A stretch of 64,000 nt of DNA from Lytechinus variegatus (taxonomy: Eukaryota; Echinodermata; Echinoidea; Temnopleuroida; Toxopneustidae). Positions 1 to 12,500 of the stretch are shown here, piece after piece; position 1 is the stretch's first letter; each line of letters begins with the position of its first letter. Under the pieces are notes generated by a model. It saw only the letters and a list, made by a program, of their open reading frames with translations. It was not told the origin of the DNA and did no database searches. The stretch spans positions 26,969,934 through 27,033,933 of the forward strand of contig NC_054743.1 of the NCBI RefSeq assembly GCF_018143015.1, in the 5' to 3' direction. The translations under genes and the position numbers were made by a program.

Positions 1-3000
1 ACTTGAATTCTATTAACATATTTATTATGAAATACGGCACCAGCCTTTCGACATTTGTTGATGTAGATGGCGTGCTTTAATATTGATGAACGAAAAGCAA
101 ATAAGAGATTGACATCAATCTTGACGTTTGCGGAGTGATTGTGCAAAACAAAATCACAGAGCGGAAAGCGTGTTGCAATTTGCTTTTTGCGTTTTCAAAA
201 CACAACCACAGAGTCGAATTCCGCTTTTTCCTTTTTCATGACTAAAACAGAAAAACGATTTATCCATTCATATCTTGATCGGGCTTGATTGTTATATATA
301 TCCTCATAAACCAAGACAAATGGTGTATTGATAAATTGGGATTGTCCTTGTTTATGTGGACAGTTTTTTTTTCACTTACCCCTGCGGGACATAGATGGCA
401 ATTACTGCCCAAGTTCACCGTCTATTTTTCATGACCTGATATGTTTACATTGACTAGATTCTAGCGCACTTGATTGGTGTAGGCACTTGACAAGGTGAAT
501 GAACCTTCCTAGATTTCTTGTGTGGAGAAATCTTTTGAAAACAGAGACGATTCCTGTAAACTGGGACGATCCTATTTTTCTGAAGCTGACCAGCACTCTA
601 GTCTCTACTGACTGTAGATCCAGATCTAGATCTAAAGTTGGGTCTAAACGAAGTTAGCATAGGCCCTACACTTTGACAGCAGCAATGACATGACACTTGA
701 GTTGATAGAGTGCAAACCATGGCAGAGTTAAAATACTAACAGTTACTTTTGATCTAGTAAAAAAAAAAGTCAACTGAATTTGTTCATTTTTTACTTCAGA
801 ATCAGACTTCAACATGAAGTCTTCAGTTTGAAAATCAGTAGGCCTTGCCAAGTCTAACGTTACATGCATGTCCAACAAACCAACCAACCAAAGTCAGACT
901 TACAACTTTAATTTTTTAAAAGCTGGCCAGTTAAACAATCAAAACGTTACTTGAAAGTTGAAAATACATGTATGATACTATATGAGAATTATTGAACCCA
1001 TGGGCCTCTGGTAAAATATGCTTTGCAGGGTTGAAAATAGACTGAGGGATGAGCGATTCCACCCTCATGTGCTTTGGAACCGCTCTCGTAACTGCCCAAG
1101 TACAACTCCTAAAATGAAAATCGATCCTGTCTGCGCCCGTCCAGTCTACTGTTTACGGCAGGCAGGCCAGCGAAGCTACAGTTTTTGCTTTCATGCATCA
1201 TCGCATTCAAGGTCCTTTCTGACGTGTAACTGAAGGCGCGGCGCTTCAGAAAAATGCCTATCGAGTTTCAAACTCTCGATATCTTGGAGGATTCCTCTAA
1301 ATACAAATTTGATAAACTTCATCCTATTCAATTTGATGGACAAACTTGTATAGACTAAGTCAACGTCCAGGTAACGAGATACAAACAATAAACATTACTC
1401 ATTAGTCTTAACGTTCCATGACGGGCTACATCACTAGATGTATTGATGTAAACATTAACGTCATGAACGTGGCAAATAAAAAACAAATTAAATAATAAAA
1501 TGAAGAAAAAAATAATTCGCAATTATCTACGCCTAACTTAGTAACTTAGATCTAGGGCTGGCCCTAGCATGCCTAGGCCTAGATCTAAATAAACATTGTT
1601 TAACATTAAATTAATTTGTAAACATGGTAAACTAGAACGAAGAAGCAGGACAAACTGTGATGCGCAACCCAATCATGACTTTGTGAATTGTCAACATACA
1701 CTGCCACTGAAAACAAATCTTGATTCATGAAAAAAAATGGCTCTGGTAAAATTATAAAATGGCTCTTAATATTTGTTTTTTCAAAATCATAATCATATGG
1801 CCTCAAAATCGCTTCCTAAAAATAAAAAGTAATTTCAACACTGATGGCTGATGCCTTGATCGGGCTAAGTCTGGCTGTGAAAAACATCAGCTCAATACTA
1901 AAATAGCGTCAATCAATCGAATAGGGCCTAACGCTAACCGGGCTAACGTTATGAGTGGAGCTGGCCTGGCCTTGTTTTTTATTTTTTTTTTATAACGGGC
2001 CTGAATTTAGTGAAAACTGCCCATGAATGAAGTTTATTGAGTAGGAATTGACTTTGTCTTTAACTTACATTAATCCCTCCCAGATGTGCCTCTTCTGATT
2101 GTGTTAGTCCAACAAGAGTTACAAATTTAGGAAACCATAAAATATCGAATTTCCCTGTCTGCATGCATTACGATGTTCACCATGTGCACTCATATACAAA
2201 TAGTCCGTGTACAATCTCTATGGGATTTTTTTCCCATACCTACATGTAATGCGCATACCGTATGCATGTAGCTCGCCCGTAGCTCGCGCTGATAGACGGT
2301 CAAACTGCCGTGCCTCCATATTGCCGAGACTTGCGTTTACAAATTCACGTGTATGTTGTGAACCGTAGGGGGGATGGCTCCCGGGGTGGCTTAAAAATAT
2401 AATTTCATTTCATTCTCTTACTTCTTTACTTTATTTGATTTTTAATGTTTCATTTTATTTCATGATTAATTTCATTGTATTTTCTATTTAATTTTATTCT
2501 AGTGTTTTTTTTCCAATCTTATTCTATTTTATTTCATTTCATTGTATTATTTATCTCAGGCTTTTCTTTCCTTTCCTTTCTCATTGTGGCGTGTCTAAAG
2601 GGGGTCAATTAGGGGCACATGCCCCGGGTGCCGCTTTCAGGGGACGCAAAAAAGGGGAGAGCTAGGAGGTGCAAATAAAGAATAGGAAAACAAAAATGAA
2701 GAGAAAAGGCAAAGAAATAAAGACGCAGAAAAGGAATTCCACTGAAGGCGATTTATACCTCCGTCTTATAAGCGAGGATACATCATGATTTAAAAACATA
2801 AGCTCGCGCTTCAAGCTCGCATTACGCTGATGAGATATGTATCCTTTTAATGAATTCCTATTCATTTTGAAAAAATCAAGAAAATCACAATATTTACAAA
2901 AAGTATATATCTAGAGTACAAAATAAAGGAAACAAGAAAAAGAAATAATGAAACAGGTAGAACAAAGACTAATTCAAGGGTGAATTTCGTATTGGATTTC

Positions 3001-3594
3001 AGCCCTACTATGAGAAATAAATTTCCCTTTCTTTCGTGTGCTAGAAAGTACTATAGTTCATGAAACTTGGGAGTGATTTTGGGACATAAGGGTAGTGAAG
3101 TATTAATGAACATCCTGCCCGAGTTAGGGGCGGTGACGAGACGACCCTTTTATATAGGGCGCTGTACCCCCTTCCTGGGTAGCCGCCCATGGCCTATATA
3201 CAGGTTTCTGAGCCACTCGTTTCTACTGATGGTCAGAAGAATGTCTGGTGTATATACTCAAAAATTTATAACAAATTCTTGACCAATATTGATTTGAATT
3301 CAAACAGCAACAATACTGACGTCCTGGCAAAAGGGCCGGAATTCCCTCAGCTTCAGGCCCGTCTGAAGGAAATTGAGAGTAGAACGGTTATGTTTTGAAA
3401 TTATGAACTGAACCGTGAGGACTAATTTAAATAGTTTGTGAATATGATTTCTTTCACCAAATAAATAATGCGAACGAAAATGGTGAGTTATTTTTGGAAA
3501 TATTTACCTGAAAACGGGACAGTGTATAATTGTGAACATGAAACATATCACCGGAAATGCAAGCGCGAAGCGCGAGCTAAGAAAACGGGACATT
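1..3594. other. Intergenic, no gene recognised
   Basis: No reading frame here resembles a known protein and none is bounded by convincing splice sites. Visible content is AGGCCTA-type short repeats near 1555-1585, a T/ATTT-rich low-complexity tract at about 2390-2580, and a GGGGCACATGCCCCGGG-containing stretch near 2612 that looks like a worn repeat. A GCGAAGCGCGAGC word at about 3568 recurs near 4139 on the other side of an inverted-repeat element. Confidence 0.5.
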
Positions 3595-4077
3595 TTAAAG
3601 GGGAAGTTCACCCTGACAAAGAAGTGTATTGCAAAGATAGCAGCAAAATAAAAAAAAATGTTACAGAAGGTTTGAGAAAATCCGTCAAAAAAAAGTTATT
3701 AGAAGTTTATATATTTGACTTGTGACGTCATATGCAAGCAGCTTTCCTACATATCGTATGGTAAAAAAAAATCAGTGAAATGTTAAATTCTAAGAAATTT
3801 GAAAAACAAAATTTTACTGTACCTCACTGTCATTTCACGCCTGTTCCTAAAAAGAAAACAAATATAAGTCATCACGAATCATTAAAAATTTGAATTTCAC
3901 ACATTTTATATCATATATGGGGCAGCTGCTCATTTTTGATGTCACAAATTAAAAAACTTAAAATTCTAATAACTTTTTAAATCTGTAATGGATTTTCCTC
4001 AAACCTGCACCAATATACTTATTATTATTTTTTCTATTTTTACAGCAAACTTTTATTCAGGGTAAACTTCACCTTTC
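3595..4077. mobile_element. TTAA-type inverted-repeat element (MITE), about 485 bp
   Basis: The left end reads TTAAAGGGGAAGTTCACCC. The right end is its imperfect reverse complement, finishing GGTAAACTTCACCTTTC. The inverted similarity runs more than 150 bases inward on each side and includes an AAGTTATTAGAA word and a TGACGTCA/TGACATCA-like word. It has no coding capacity. TTAAAGG ends with a TTAA target are a hallmark of Kolobok/T2-type elements, so that superfamily is inferred. The right TTAA is lost. Partial relatives lie at 32037, 43026 and 62735. Confidence 0.7.
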
Positions 4078-4573
4078 AGGATTATTTGCAGAGGTTTATG
4101 ATTAGATTCGTATATTCACTGAAATAATGAATGATGTGAGCGCGAAGCGCGAGCTTAATTTTTTTGAAAAATTGACCTGAAAATAAGCACTTTTGATGAC
4201 TTTTGTCGGTGTTCAGTGGAATTTCCCTTTTACACTCTTTTAATTTTCAGTTCTCATTTTTAATGTATGATTTAAGCCGAGATGAAGAATGCTAATAAAA
4301 GTGTGGTGACATTGAAAACGCGGTAATAAAATAAATGGGACATATCCCATGCACTTGGTTGCGGGGAGGGGAAAATTTGAATAAAATAAATAAAATGTCA
4401 TGTATAAAACATAAACATTACTTTCTCACCTTTGATTTTTCCTCCATTCATCTGTTTAAAAAACAAATGATCACGGTCATAATGCGTATCCGACAATGAT
4501 CATAATAATTATTCTTCCCCTATTTTTGTCATATAATTATGATCATTCATCAAAATATGATCGACCATAACTT
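4078..4573. other. Intergenic, nothing recognised
   Basis: AT-rich sequence without a supportable gene. The GCGAAGCGCGAGC word occurs near 4139. Confidence 0.5.
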
Positions 4574-4745
4574 ATGGGGGGGGGGGTAGCACAGCTACTG
4601 GTCATCCTCAACCTGACTAGTCTTCAGACTTTGAAACAGATGGTCGTGGGTTCGAATACCAGCCAAGGCGTAATTTCCTTCAGCAAATGCACTGTCATGC
4701 TGCACTCAACCCGGGTGAGGTGAATGGGTATCTGGTTGGAAGCAA
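4574..4745 (+). repeat. tRNA-derived SINE-like repeat
   Basis: A run of G is followed by TAGCACAGCTACTGG (about 4587-4601), which fits an RNA polymerase III A box. GGTTCGAATACC at 4649-4660 fits a B box. The spacing matches a degenerate tRNA head. The tail contains CACTCAACCCGGGTGAGG and GTGAATGGGTA, then an A-rich end. No complete tRNA cloverleaf can be folded, so this is a SINE rather than a tRNA gene. The family name is not claimed. Confidence 0.6.
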
Positions 4746-5595
4746 AAAAATCAACTTTTTTTAATAAAAATACCAAATTTTGTGATTTTGACATGATATT
4801 CAGAAAATGATATCATATTTCACTTTCAATGTTTTCTTTTATTTTCCTTTCCACTTTTTTGCTTGGTCATGATTTTTTTATTTGTGGGGGGGGGCATCCC
4901 GAGCCCCCACCCATCAGTATACCACTGTTCAAAGGCACCATAACCTTCGTAGCACACAATGAAAGGATTTTGGGGAAAAAAACACGCTCTCCCACTTCGG
5001 TTAAAAAAATGTTCTTGCCTAAAGAAGGAATATTCAAAGCTAAAAGAGAACATATTAAAAAGGAATAACAACAGAAATATTCAAGCAAATATGTAGATTT
5101 GGAAATGAATTTTGACCGCACAATTCGAAAATTATGGCAAAGATCATGAAAAGGTTACGAGGAAGTCTGCTGATTAGCAAGAAGTCCGACCATCATATTT
5201 ATCATTTTATGCCATTTTGGCGCAAGCTTCCTTTTTAACCCCAGACAAAAACATTCCTTGTTCACTCAAGCATGAACGAAACTAAATTATTTTTATGGCA
5301 TTTGAAGGATAAGACTTCAGGGCACCTATAATGACACCAAAATATCGAGATCATAATTTGAAACAAACATTTTATAGACTTTTCAAATCTGTCCCGTTTT
5401 TTTTTTTTTGATATACGCATTGTATTATTATTATTATTATAACCTTAACTACTCGGGGGATAGCTCCCCCCCCCCCCGTGATCTTCACCCAATTAAGGTT
5501 GTATAATCGTTGGTGAGAAATTGCCGGAAATTCCATCTCTGATCATTGATCAACATAACGATCTTTTCCTGCACCATTATTTTGACAGCACATTG
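4746..5595. other. Intergenic, poly-G/C runs, nothing recognised
   Basis: Contains G- or C-homopolymers near 4886 and 5462 and a short ATT repeat near 5427. The small overlapping reading frames on both strands at 4826-5121 lie over the homopolymer run and resemble no protein. Confidence 0.5.
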
Positions 5596-7196
5596 CAGGG
5601 GCGGATCCACGATTTTGAAATAGGGGGGGGGCGCCAGCGGCGAGGGAGCGAAGCGACCGAGCGGGGGGGGGGAGGGTGTGAAAGGGGGATACCCCCCTCC
5701 CACGGCAAGGACTTTTTCAAAAAATCATGTCCAAAAGTCGTATTTTGAGAGCACCTTAAGAAGAAAAATGCACACTTAAATCACTGTAACTTCATGAATA
5801 AAAGACACATACTGACTCATTTTGGAGCTGGTTTCCAGTCACACACCGTATAACGGTCATTCAAAACATACATTTGGCAAAGGCTCTTCACTTGCTTGCA
5901 TCGTGTGATTGAAACGTCAAATTTAAATGATACGAAACTGAGACTTGTAATCGATAAGTTCCGAATAATCCATTCTGTTTATTGTCATATGTGTATTTAC
6001 ATTGTGTGTTTCAAACGAGAATTGTTTAGTCGTATGGCAACATGCATATAAAATTTTGTTCTTTTTTCCCCAAAATGCACAGTAAATTGTTACAAACTAC
6101 AGAAAAATAACGACATCATCCTCTGGTAATCAACCTTTTCCCTCGTATTATTTTCAAATCATCTTCAATAATCCAGTCATTCTGCACAACCTCAAAGTAA
6201 TATAATGCTTCTTAAGGGGATTCTCATCATTTTTATTGTTTACGTTTTCAATTTTGCTGGAAATTTTTTTTAAAGATATATTGTAATCAGCAAACCTATA
6301 GATTATCAAACATTAAAAATGGGGTAAGGGGGGGGGGGTTAATGTCACAATTTCTACTTTTTAACAATACACAATGTGTCCTCGGGACGTTTTTCCCCAG
6401 CACGAAAGTATTTTTATCCCCCCCCCCCCCCCGTCACATAAAATCTTCGCTCCTTACGCTGACATATAGCTGCCTATACACAGCAAACGCGGAGTGGGGT
6501 CGACTGGTGATTGAGAATATACAATTTTGCTCCTTGATAATTCGTTGGAATGATTGCTTCGGCGAAACTTAGTTGGGGCGCCCTGGATAATATGCCTCTG
6601 AATCTACCAGAAAGTGTAAAAGTTAGTTTACATTAAATACAAATATGTCTGACCTATACATTTCAGTGAAAACGTACATGACCAAGGCAGAATGATAATG
6701 CTGCGCACGTGGCGCCCGATATAGGGCTTCATCTTTGAGTGAATTAAGAATAATCTCGGGGATAGACATTATCATTCGCATCGTTGACACTTTCTCTCGC
6801 GATCTGTTACTTACAATTTACATGTATTTGCCATAAAGACGGACAAACGCATGTTACAAAAAACACAAAATTTCGGGAAAAAATGATATCCAATCCAACA
6901 TCTTCACACTGGTCACTGCACTGCAACTCCCGATTACAAGTGGTGCAACTTTCCAACCAATCGACTTGCGCGCCCTGGAATTCCGGAATTTACATATTGC
7001 AATACAGTATGACAGAGGTGCATTTGTGCGAACACAAAGGCCATGAGCGTAAGTTAAAATATAGTTTTGACTATATCTAGCCCTTGAAATTGACTACATC
7101 GTACCAATCCAGTAAATGTAACCATCAAAAAAAAAAAAAATCCGGCGAAAATAGGGGGGCGCGCGCCCGGGGCGCCCCCCTCTGGATCCGCCACTG
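5596..7196. mobile_element. hAT-like non-autonomous element, about 1.6 kb
   Basis: The left end is CAGGGGCGGATCCA. The right end is its reverse complement with one change, TGGATCCGCCACTG. A 5-bp word CATTG directly abuts both ends (5591-5595 and 7197-7201). CAGnGGCGGATCC termini are typical of hAT-like elements, but the expected 8-bp target duplication is not intact, so the superfamily is uncertain. Poly-G runs follow each terminus. No transposase is seen. Confidence 0.6.
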
Positions 7197-7201
7197 CATT
7201 G

Positions 7202-8694
7202 TAATATTTATCTCTGATGATCGATGATTTCCTTATTTTTTCTCGAACTTATCAAACTTGGGGCTTGGTGAAGAAAGAAGGAAAGGAGAGAGAGAGAGAG
7301 AGGAGTGGCATGACATGCATGAGAGGAGGACCAGGAACTGTTGTGCGAAACGAAATCTCAATCGGAACGCTGATGCTCGCTCGATAATCGCGACGCGCGC
7401 ATGACGCACTGTACGTGTTGCATAGAGGGGCACTGCATTGACTGCAAAACACATTGGCAAACACGATTCATCGAATTATATCAAACTATATAGGCCTAGT
7501 AATTTTACATCTCTATATGGATCTGTATTATGATCTTATATATATGATCTGTATGATTAGTTAAGGAGTCAAGGACCATTGGCGAGGCTCGAGAGAAAGA
7601 TTAAAAAGGATAGGGTGACTGAGAAAAAACCCCAACAAACATCCAATATTGTAATGGGGGCGCGGGGCGAAAAAAAATCAGCAAACTTTTCCCAACATGA
7701 TCAAAGAGCTAACAGTTTTGGGTTTATTCGCGGGGAGGGGTCGATGGTCCTTATGAAATGTGTATAGGCCCCTATGTGATATTTAGCTTTGTGTAAACAT
7801 AAAATATATGCGCGAGCTGATTTTTTTTAATATGATCTGTATATTTAAGACTTTTAGTAAGAATTGGGGTAAGATCTTAATGCATATCTCATAGTAAAAA
7901 AACAAAGAATAAGTGAAACGCAAGCTGAAGTGATGCAGTGATGTGTATATTGCATATTTTGTGCAGTGATCATAGACAGGCAATGGGAACGCGCGGAGCG
8001 CGAACTGATTTATTTTTCTAATTTTTAAATTATTTCCCTCCCCTTTAATTTTGTCTCATAATTATGTTCTCCTAACTTTTTGTCTCCTTTTTTTTTGCTG
8101 CTAATAGAGGACCGGTGGCTTGATCTTCAGCCTGGAGTACTGCCTGTGTTTGGGGATTGGACAGGAAGAATGAAAATGCCTCTTATTTATCGGCGGAGCG
8201 AAAAGGGGAAAGAAAACTAGTGGAAAAATAAGAAGAAAGAGAATTGGAGAAAGAAAAGTGAGTGAAATAAGGGTAGGGGAATCGAAAAATATAAAAAACT
8301 TATACTCACTAACAATTAACTGAAATTTCGCTCGAACTTTAAGCTCCCATTGGCTGTTGAGTGGGATAATTTACTACAGAGGATAACGTGGGACATGAAC
8401 TTTCCATTTTCAAGTCAAATTATTATTCTGTTCGCGATTTTAGTTTGATATTATTCGTATATTACTTTGTTATGGCAAGATACACATCCTGCATGTTCAG
8501 GATTTTTTTTAAATATGTGCTGAATGCATAAACATGTATAAAAAAAATAATAAATCGCGCGACGAGGTTGATCGGATATTTTTATTAGTCATGAATTAAC
8601 ACAAACAGTCCTTGAAATGTCTTGATTTTCAGGTCCTGAGTATATACTAAAAAAATATAATCCGCTCGCACTGTCTTGCTTGCATTAAAGGGGT
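7202..8694. other. Intergenic, nothing recognised
   Basis: Holds a short GA repeat near 7285-7302 and GCGCGAGCTGA/GCGCGGAGCGCG words at about 7810 and 7990. No gene is supported. Confidence 0.5.
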
Positions 8695-9000
8695 ACTCCA
8701 AGCTGAAAATAGTATAATTTGAACAGATTAAGAAAACTCGGACAAAAAAAGGGAAATTTCATCAAAATCGGTGAAGAATGACAAAGTTATGGCATTTTAA
8801 AGATTTGCGTTATGCGGTGAAACAATTCTAGGCATGTCTTTATGAATAAATTCAAATTTTTCCTTCAAGAACCAAATTGGAATAATAACTGCATATATAT
8901 ATATATATATATATATATTCATGGCTGTAATTTACAAGGGAGACACATCATTCACACATAAAATAATTATGACTTCATGATGACACTTCGTGTTCGAATT
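8695..9000 (+). mobile_element. TTAA-type MITE fragment
   Basis: Begins TTAAAGGGGTACTCCAAGC and includes the word TTTCATCAAAATCGG, which also occurs in the elements at 37126 and 41701. Only one end is present. A TA dinucleotide run at 8892-8918 sits inside. The right boundary is an estimate. Confidence 0.5.
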
Positions 9001-9299
9001 ATTTTTTAGCTAGGCGATATGAAATACCTTGTTTGTAAGATAAAGCCAAGAATTGGTATACTCTTTAGCATCTAAATGCTGATCGTTCTTTCAGCCTAAC
9101 ATTGTAGGCCTTGTTAGTAAGAACCACCCCCTAAGAAATGCAACAAACAATCAATTTCAACGGCCGATCAGGGGAAAATGCGAATGAAAATATCACCCAC
9201 CCCCTTAATGGCGAAAGCTTGATCCGCCCTTCTACAACGGGCTGCACATACCACTACCCCCCCCCCCCCATACTCGATCTTATATTTGCCTTATACGCG

Positions 9300-9538
9300 A
9301 CACCATAACATATTTGCTGACCTCGTTCGCGGGCATCCGCGAACATCTATTCCCGAACACTTGTACGGTACTTGCCTAGGCCCTGGCCTGTGCGCTGGCC
9401 CAGATATTTGACCAGGTTGCGCTAGCAGATAACGGCTCCTTGGCCCTGTGAATTAAGCACCGGGTGTAACTGTAAGCATCAACTGGAAAGTTGCTGATCG
9501 GAGCTGGATTGACAATTTGACGTGAGGCTGTAGTAAAA
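9300..9538 (+). promoter_or_regulatory. SOD2: Probable SOD2 promoter and 5' UTR
   Basis: This is the stretch directly upstream of the SOD2 start codon and is richer in CpG than its surroundings. It holds a perfect 8+8 bp palindrome with a 4-base centre, GTTCGCGGGCATCCGCGAAC, at 9325-9344, about 195 bases before the ATG. No clear TATA box is seen, and the transcription start cannot be placed from sequence alone. Confidence 0.35.
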
Positions 9539-9567
9539 ATGCTTGCTGCATCTGCTTTAGTAGGAAG
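9539..9567 (+). CDS. SOD2: SOD2 exon 1
   Basis: The ATG at 9539 opens MLAASALVG and the first two bases of an Arg codon, followed by the strong donor GTGAGT. The exon is only 29 coding bases, too short to stand out as an ORF. It was chosen because it joins exon 2 in phase and supplies the start of a plausible targeting peptide. Confidence 0.85.
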
Positions 9568-12500
9568 GTGAGTACCGGTGCACAGTCTACACCGTCTTTT
9601 TAGATCTCTATTTTAAATTCAAATCTAATAATGAGCATGCAATAAAGGGCTAGGCCTAGATCCTAAGTAGGCCTAGGCCTAGACTCTAAAAAAATCACAA
9701 AAATGAAAAGGTTGTCCCTCACTTCAGTCAACATCAATTTATCAAAACAAAAAGGCCTCATCGTGATCATACTCATCCAGGCCAGGGTGACCAGATTTCA
9801 CAAAATGAAATATGGGACAATCGACAAAGCACGCGCACACTGCAGACCAAGTCGGGTCTAAATAAAGAAGGCTACACTGCACAGTGTTGGACTTAAGAAA
9901 AAAGTATAAAGAATTGGAAGGGAGGGTGAACGCAAAAGAAAAGAGATTAATTGAGAAGAAAGAAAGAATGAAGGGGAAAGTGAAGTAAAGTAAGGAAAAA
10001 ATTAAAAGAAGGATGAAAGAAAGAATAGAAGAGGGAAAGGTTTCCATCATTCTTTAAAATGAATATAGAAAGAAAGAAAAGGAAGATGAATAAATGTGTG
10101 AAACTGAAAGAAAAAATAAAGGAGAGAAAGGAAAAAAAGTAAGAAAATGGAGGAGGAAAGAAAGAATGAAGGGAAAAAATATCTTCATTCTTTGAAAGAA
10201 AGAAAGGAGCAAAGAAAGAACAAAAACAGGAAGGAAGGAATTAAGGGAAAGAATCAGAAGGGAAAAAATGAAGAATGAAAGAAAGGGCCAAGAATGAAGG
10301 AGAGAATGAAAAAAGGAAACAATGGAAGGAGAGAACTAAAAGAAAAAGGAGAGGTAGGGAGAAGGAAGCAAAGAAAAGTTAAAGTAGACAACCGAAGAAT
10401 CAAAAGTATTTTATAATGTCTTTTCGTGGTCATCATTATAAAGGGGAAGTATTACTAATCAGATATATAACTTCACTTTTTAAAATAGTGATTAGAGTTT
10501 GCAGAAATCAGCTCTCAAAAATGACTTATTTTCATGGCATATTTCTGCCTTCGTCCGTCCTCTGGCGAGCTCCAGCTGAGTGACGTCACACCAAGAGCAG
10601 TGAGCAGCTGAGCTGACAGCAGCCCATTGAAGACGATCTTTCCAATCAGCGTTTTTTGCTCTTAGAATTGTTTATTCCTCACGATTGGTCTTATTACATA
10701 GATAAAAGTTTGAATTTTCTGAACAGTAAAATGAAATGCACATTTAACATATTTTGGTAACCGATATTTAGCTTAGAAAAAATTATTTGTTTTCAAGAAA
10801 TATACGTGAATAAACAAAGCATATTTTCACTTAGAAATCATGCTTGCACCACATTGATATTATTATCAATATAAAACATAGACATTCGTCTTCACGACTG
10901 AATAAAAATTATGAAATTTAATTACGTAGCAAGTTCAGGAACCACAAAAAACACGGCAATATCCATCGCGAAATGATTGGAATTGCAGTTGGATTGCCGA
11001 AGCATTGCGAGGCAACAGCAGCGAACGCACTTTGTATATATATCATTATGAACGATAAAGATACTCTCTGTGGACAAATCTGTACGCACATAGTTTTTTT
11101 GTGAGTGCGGGGATCCTGGTTCGAAACTCTTTGATTTTTTTTGGTTCGGGATTTTTTTTTTTCAATTATATTCCTTCCCCGTTCCTACCAGCTCTTTTTT
11201 CTCTTTTTATTTTCATGTGAGATTCTGTTCAGTCCTGTATTTATTAAATCTTACTTCTTAATTGCTGCTTTTTATTTTCAAGTTAGATTCTCTAGGCTAG
11301 GCCTACTTTGGGCAGCGACTCCCTCACGGTAGTCACTTAAGAACCAAGTTTGAAAGGACACTCGTAAAATTACGTCACTCTCGCCGATGAATATTCATTA
11401 GATCGTGGTCGTGCGTGTTCAATACAAACTCTCTGCATGCATGCACTCGGTTTGTATTGAACACGCACGACCACGATCTAATGAATATTCATCGGCGAGA
11501 GTGACGTAATTTTACGAGTATCCTTTCAAACTTGGTTCTTAAGTGACTACCGGTACCCTGATCACTCACTGACTGGAGTGGAGCAACACAATGATGAATG
11601 CAGTAGACAAAATCGGTCTTTACAGTCCACAATTCAATAAAAACGGGCAAAGGAACACAGTTCTGATTCACGTTTGGTCTGAAGTTGTCGAAAACAGAAA
11701 TTGAATGTCGCATAACATGAAGAAAATGGTAAATTCGGAAGATATTGAACAGGTCAGTAAGGTGATTCAGTGCATGATGCACAGAGAGCTGATGAGCTTG
11801 TCGATTGTGTGACGTCATTATTCTCGACTGTTTTCAGCTGCGTGATTGTCGGTCTGGGGGGCTGAGAAGGGTGTCTAATAATTTCATTTCTTGCATTTCC
11901 ACGACATCTATAAGACTTTTTAGTGATATATTTGTGTATAAAAAGACAATACCTTTCCATCCATATATAATTTGTCTATAATCATCACTTTCGTGAATTT
12001 TCTTCGTGTGTATCCTTTAAAGGAAAGAAAGAATGAAGGAAATAAAAAAAAGGAAATTTAAAAAAGAAGGAAAGTAAGAGAAAGTAGGAAAAAGAAAAAT
12101 GAACACAGGAAGGATCAGGGCAGGAAAACAGGAAATAAAGATAGATGGAACAAAAAAGGGCAAGCAGGAAGGATGAAGAACGAAGGATAGAAAAGAAAGA
12201 AATGGGGAAAAAAGTTCAAACTTCAAGCAAAAAAAAAATAATATCATCTAACAACAATCGTAATGATATTTTGTGTGTTTTTATATTCTTAAAATCTTAA
12301 AGAACTAAAATGTTTTAGAAATGAATGAAATTTTAAATTGAAACATCGTCAAACTTAACAATTAGATGAAACATAGGGCATCATACACAGGCATCTCTCC
12401 CATCCCAGTACAAGTTCGCAGCTGAAACAACTAGATCTAGTTATGAAAACTCAATAATTTGTTCCTCCGATTACATCTCAGTCCAAATCAGTTGTCTGAG

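Noticed and set aside
11100..11135. tRNA B box GGTTCGAAACT
   Set aside because: No matching A box, no foldable cloverleaf and no SINE body nearby.
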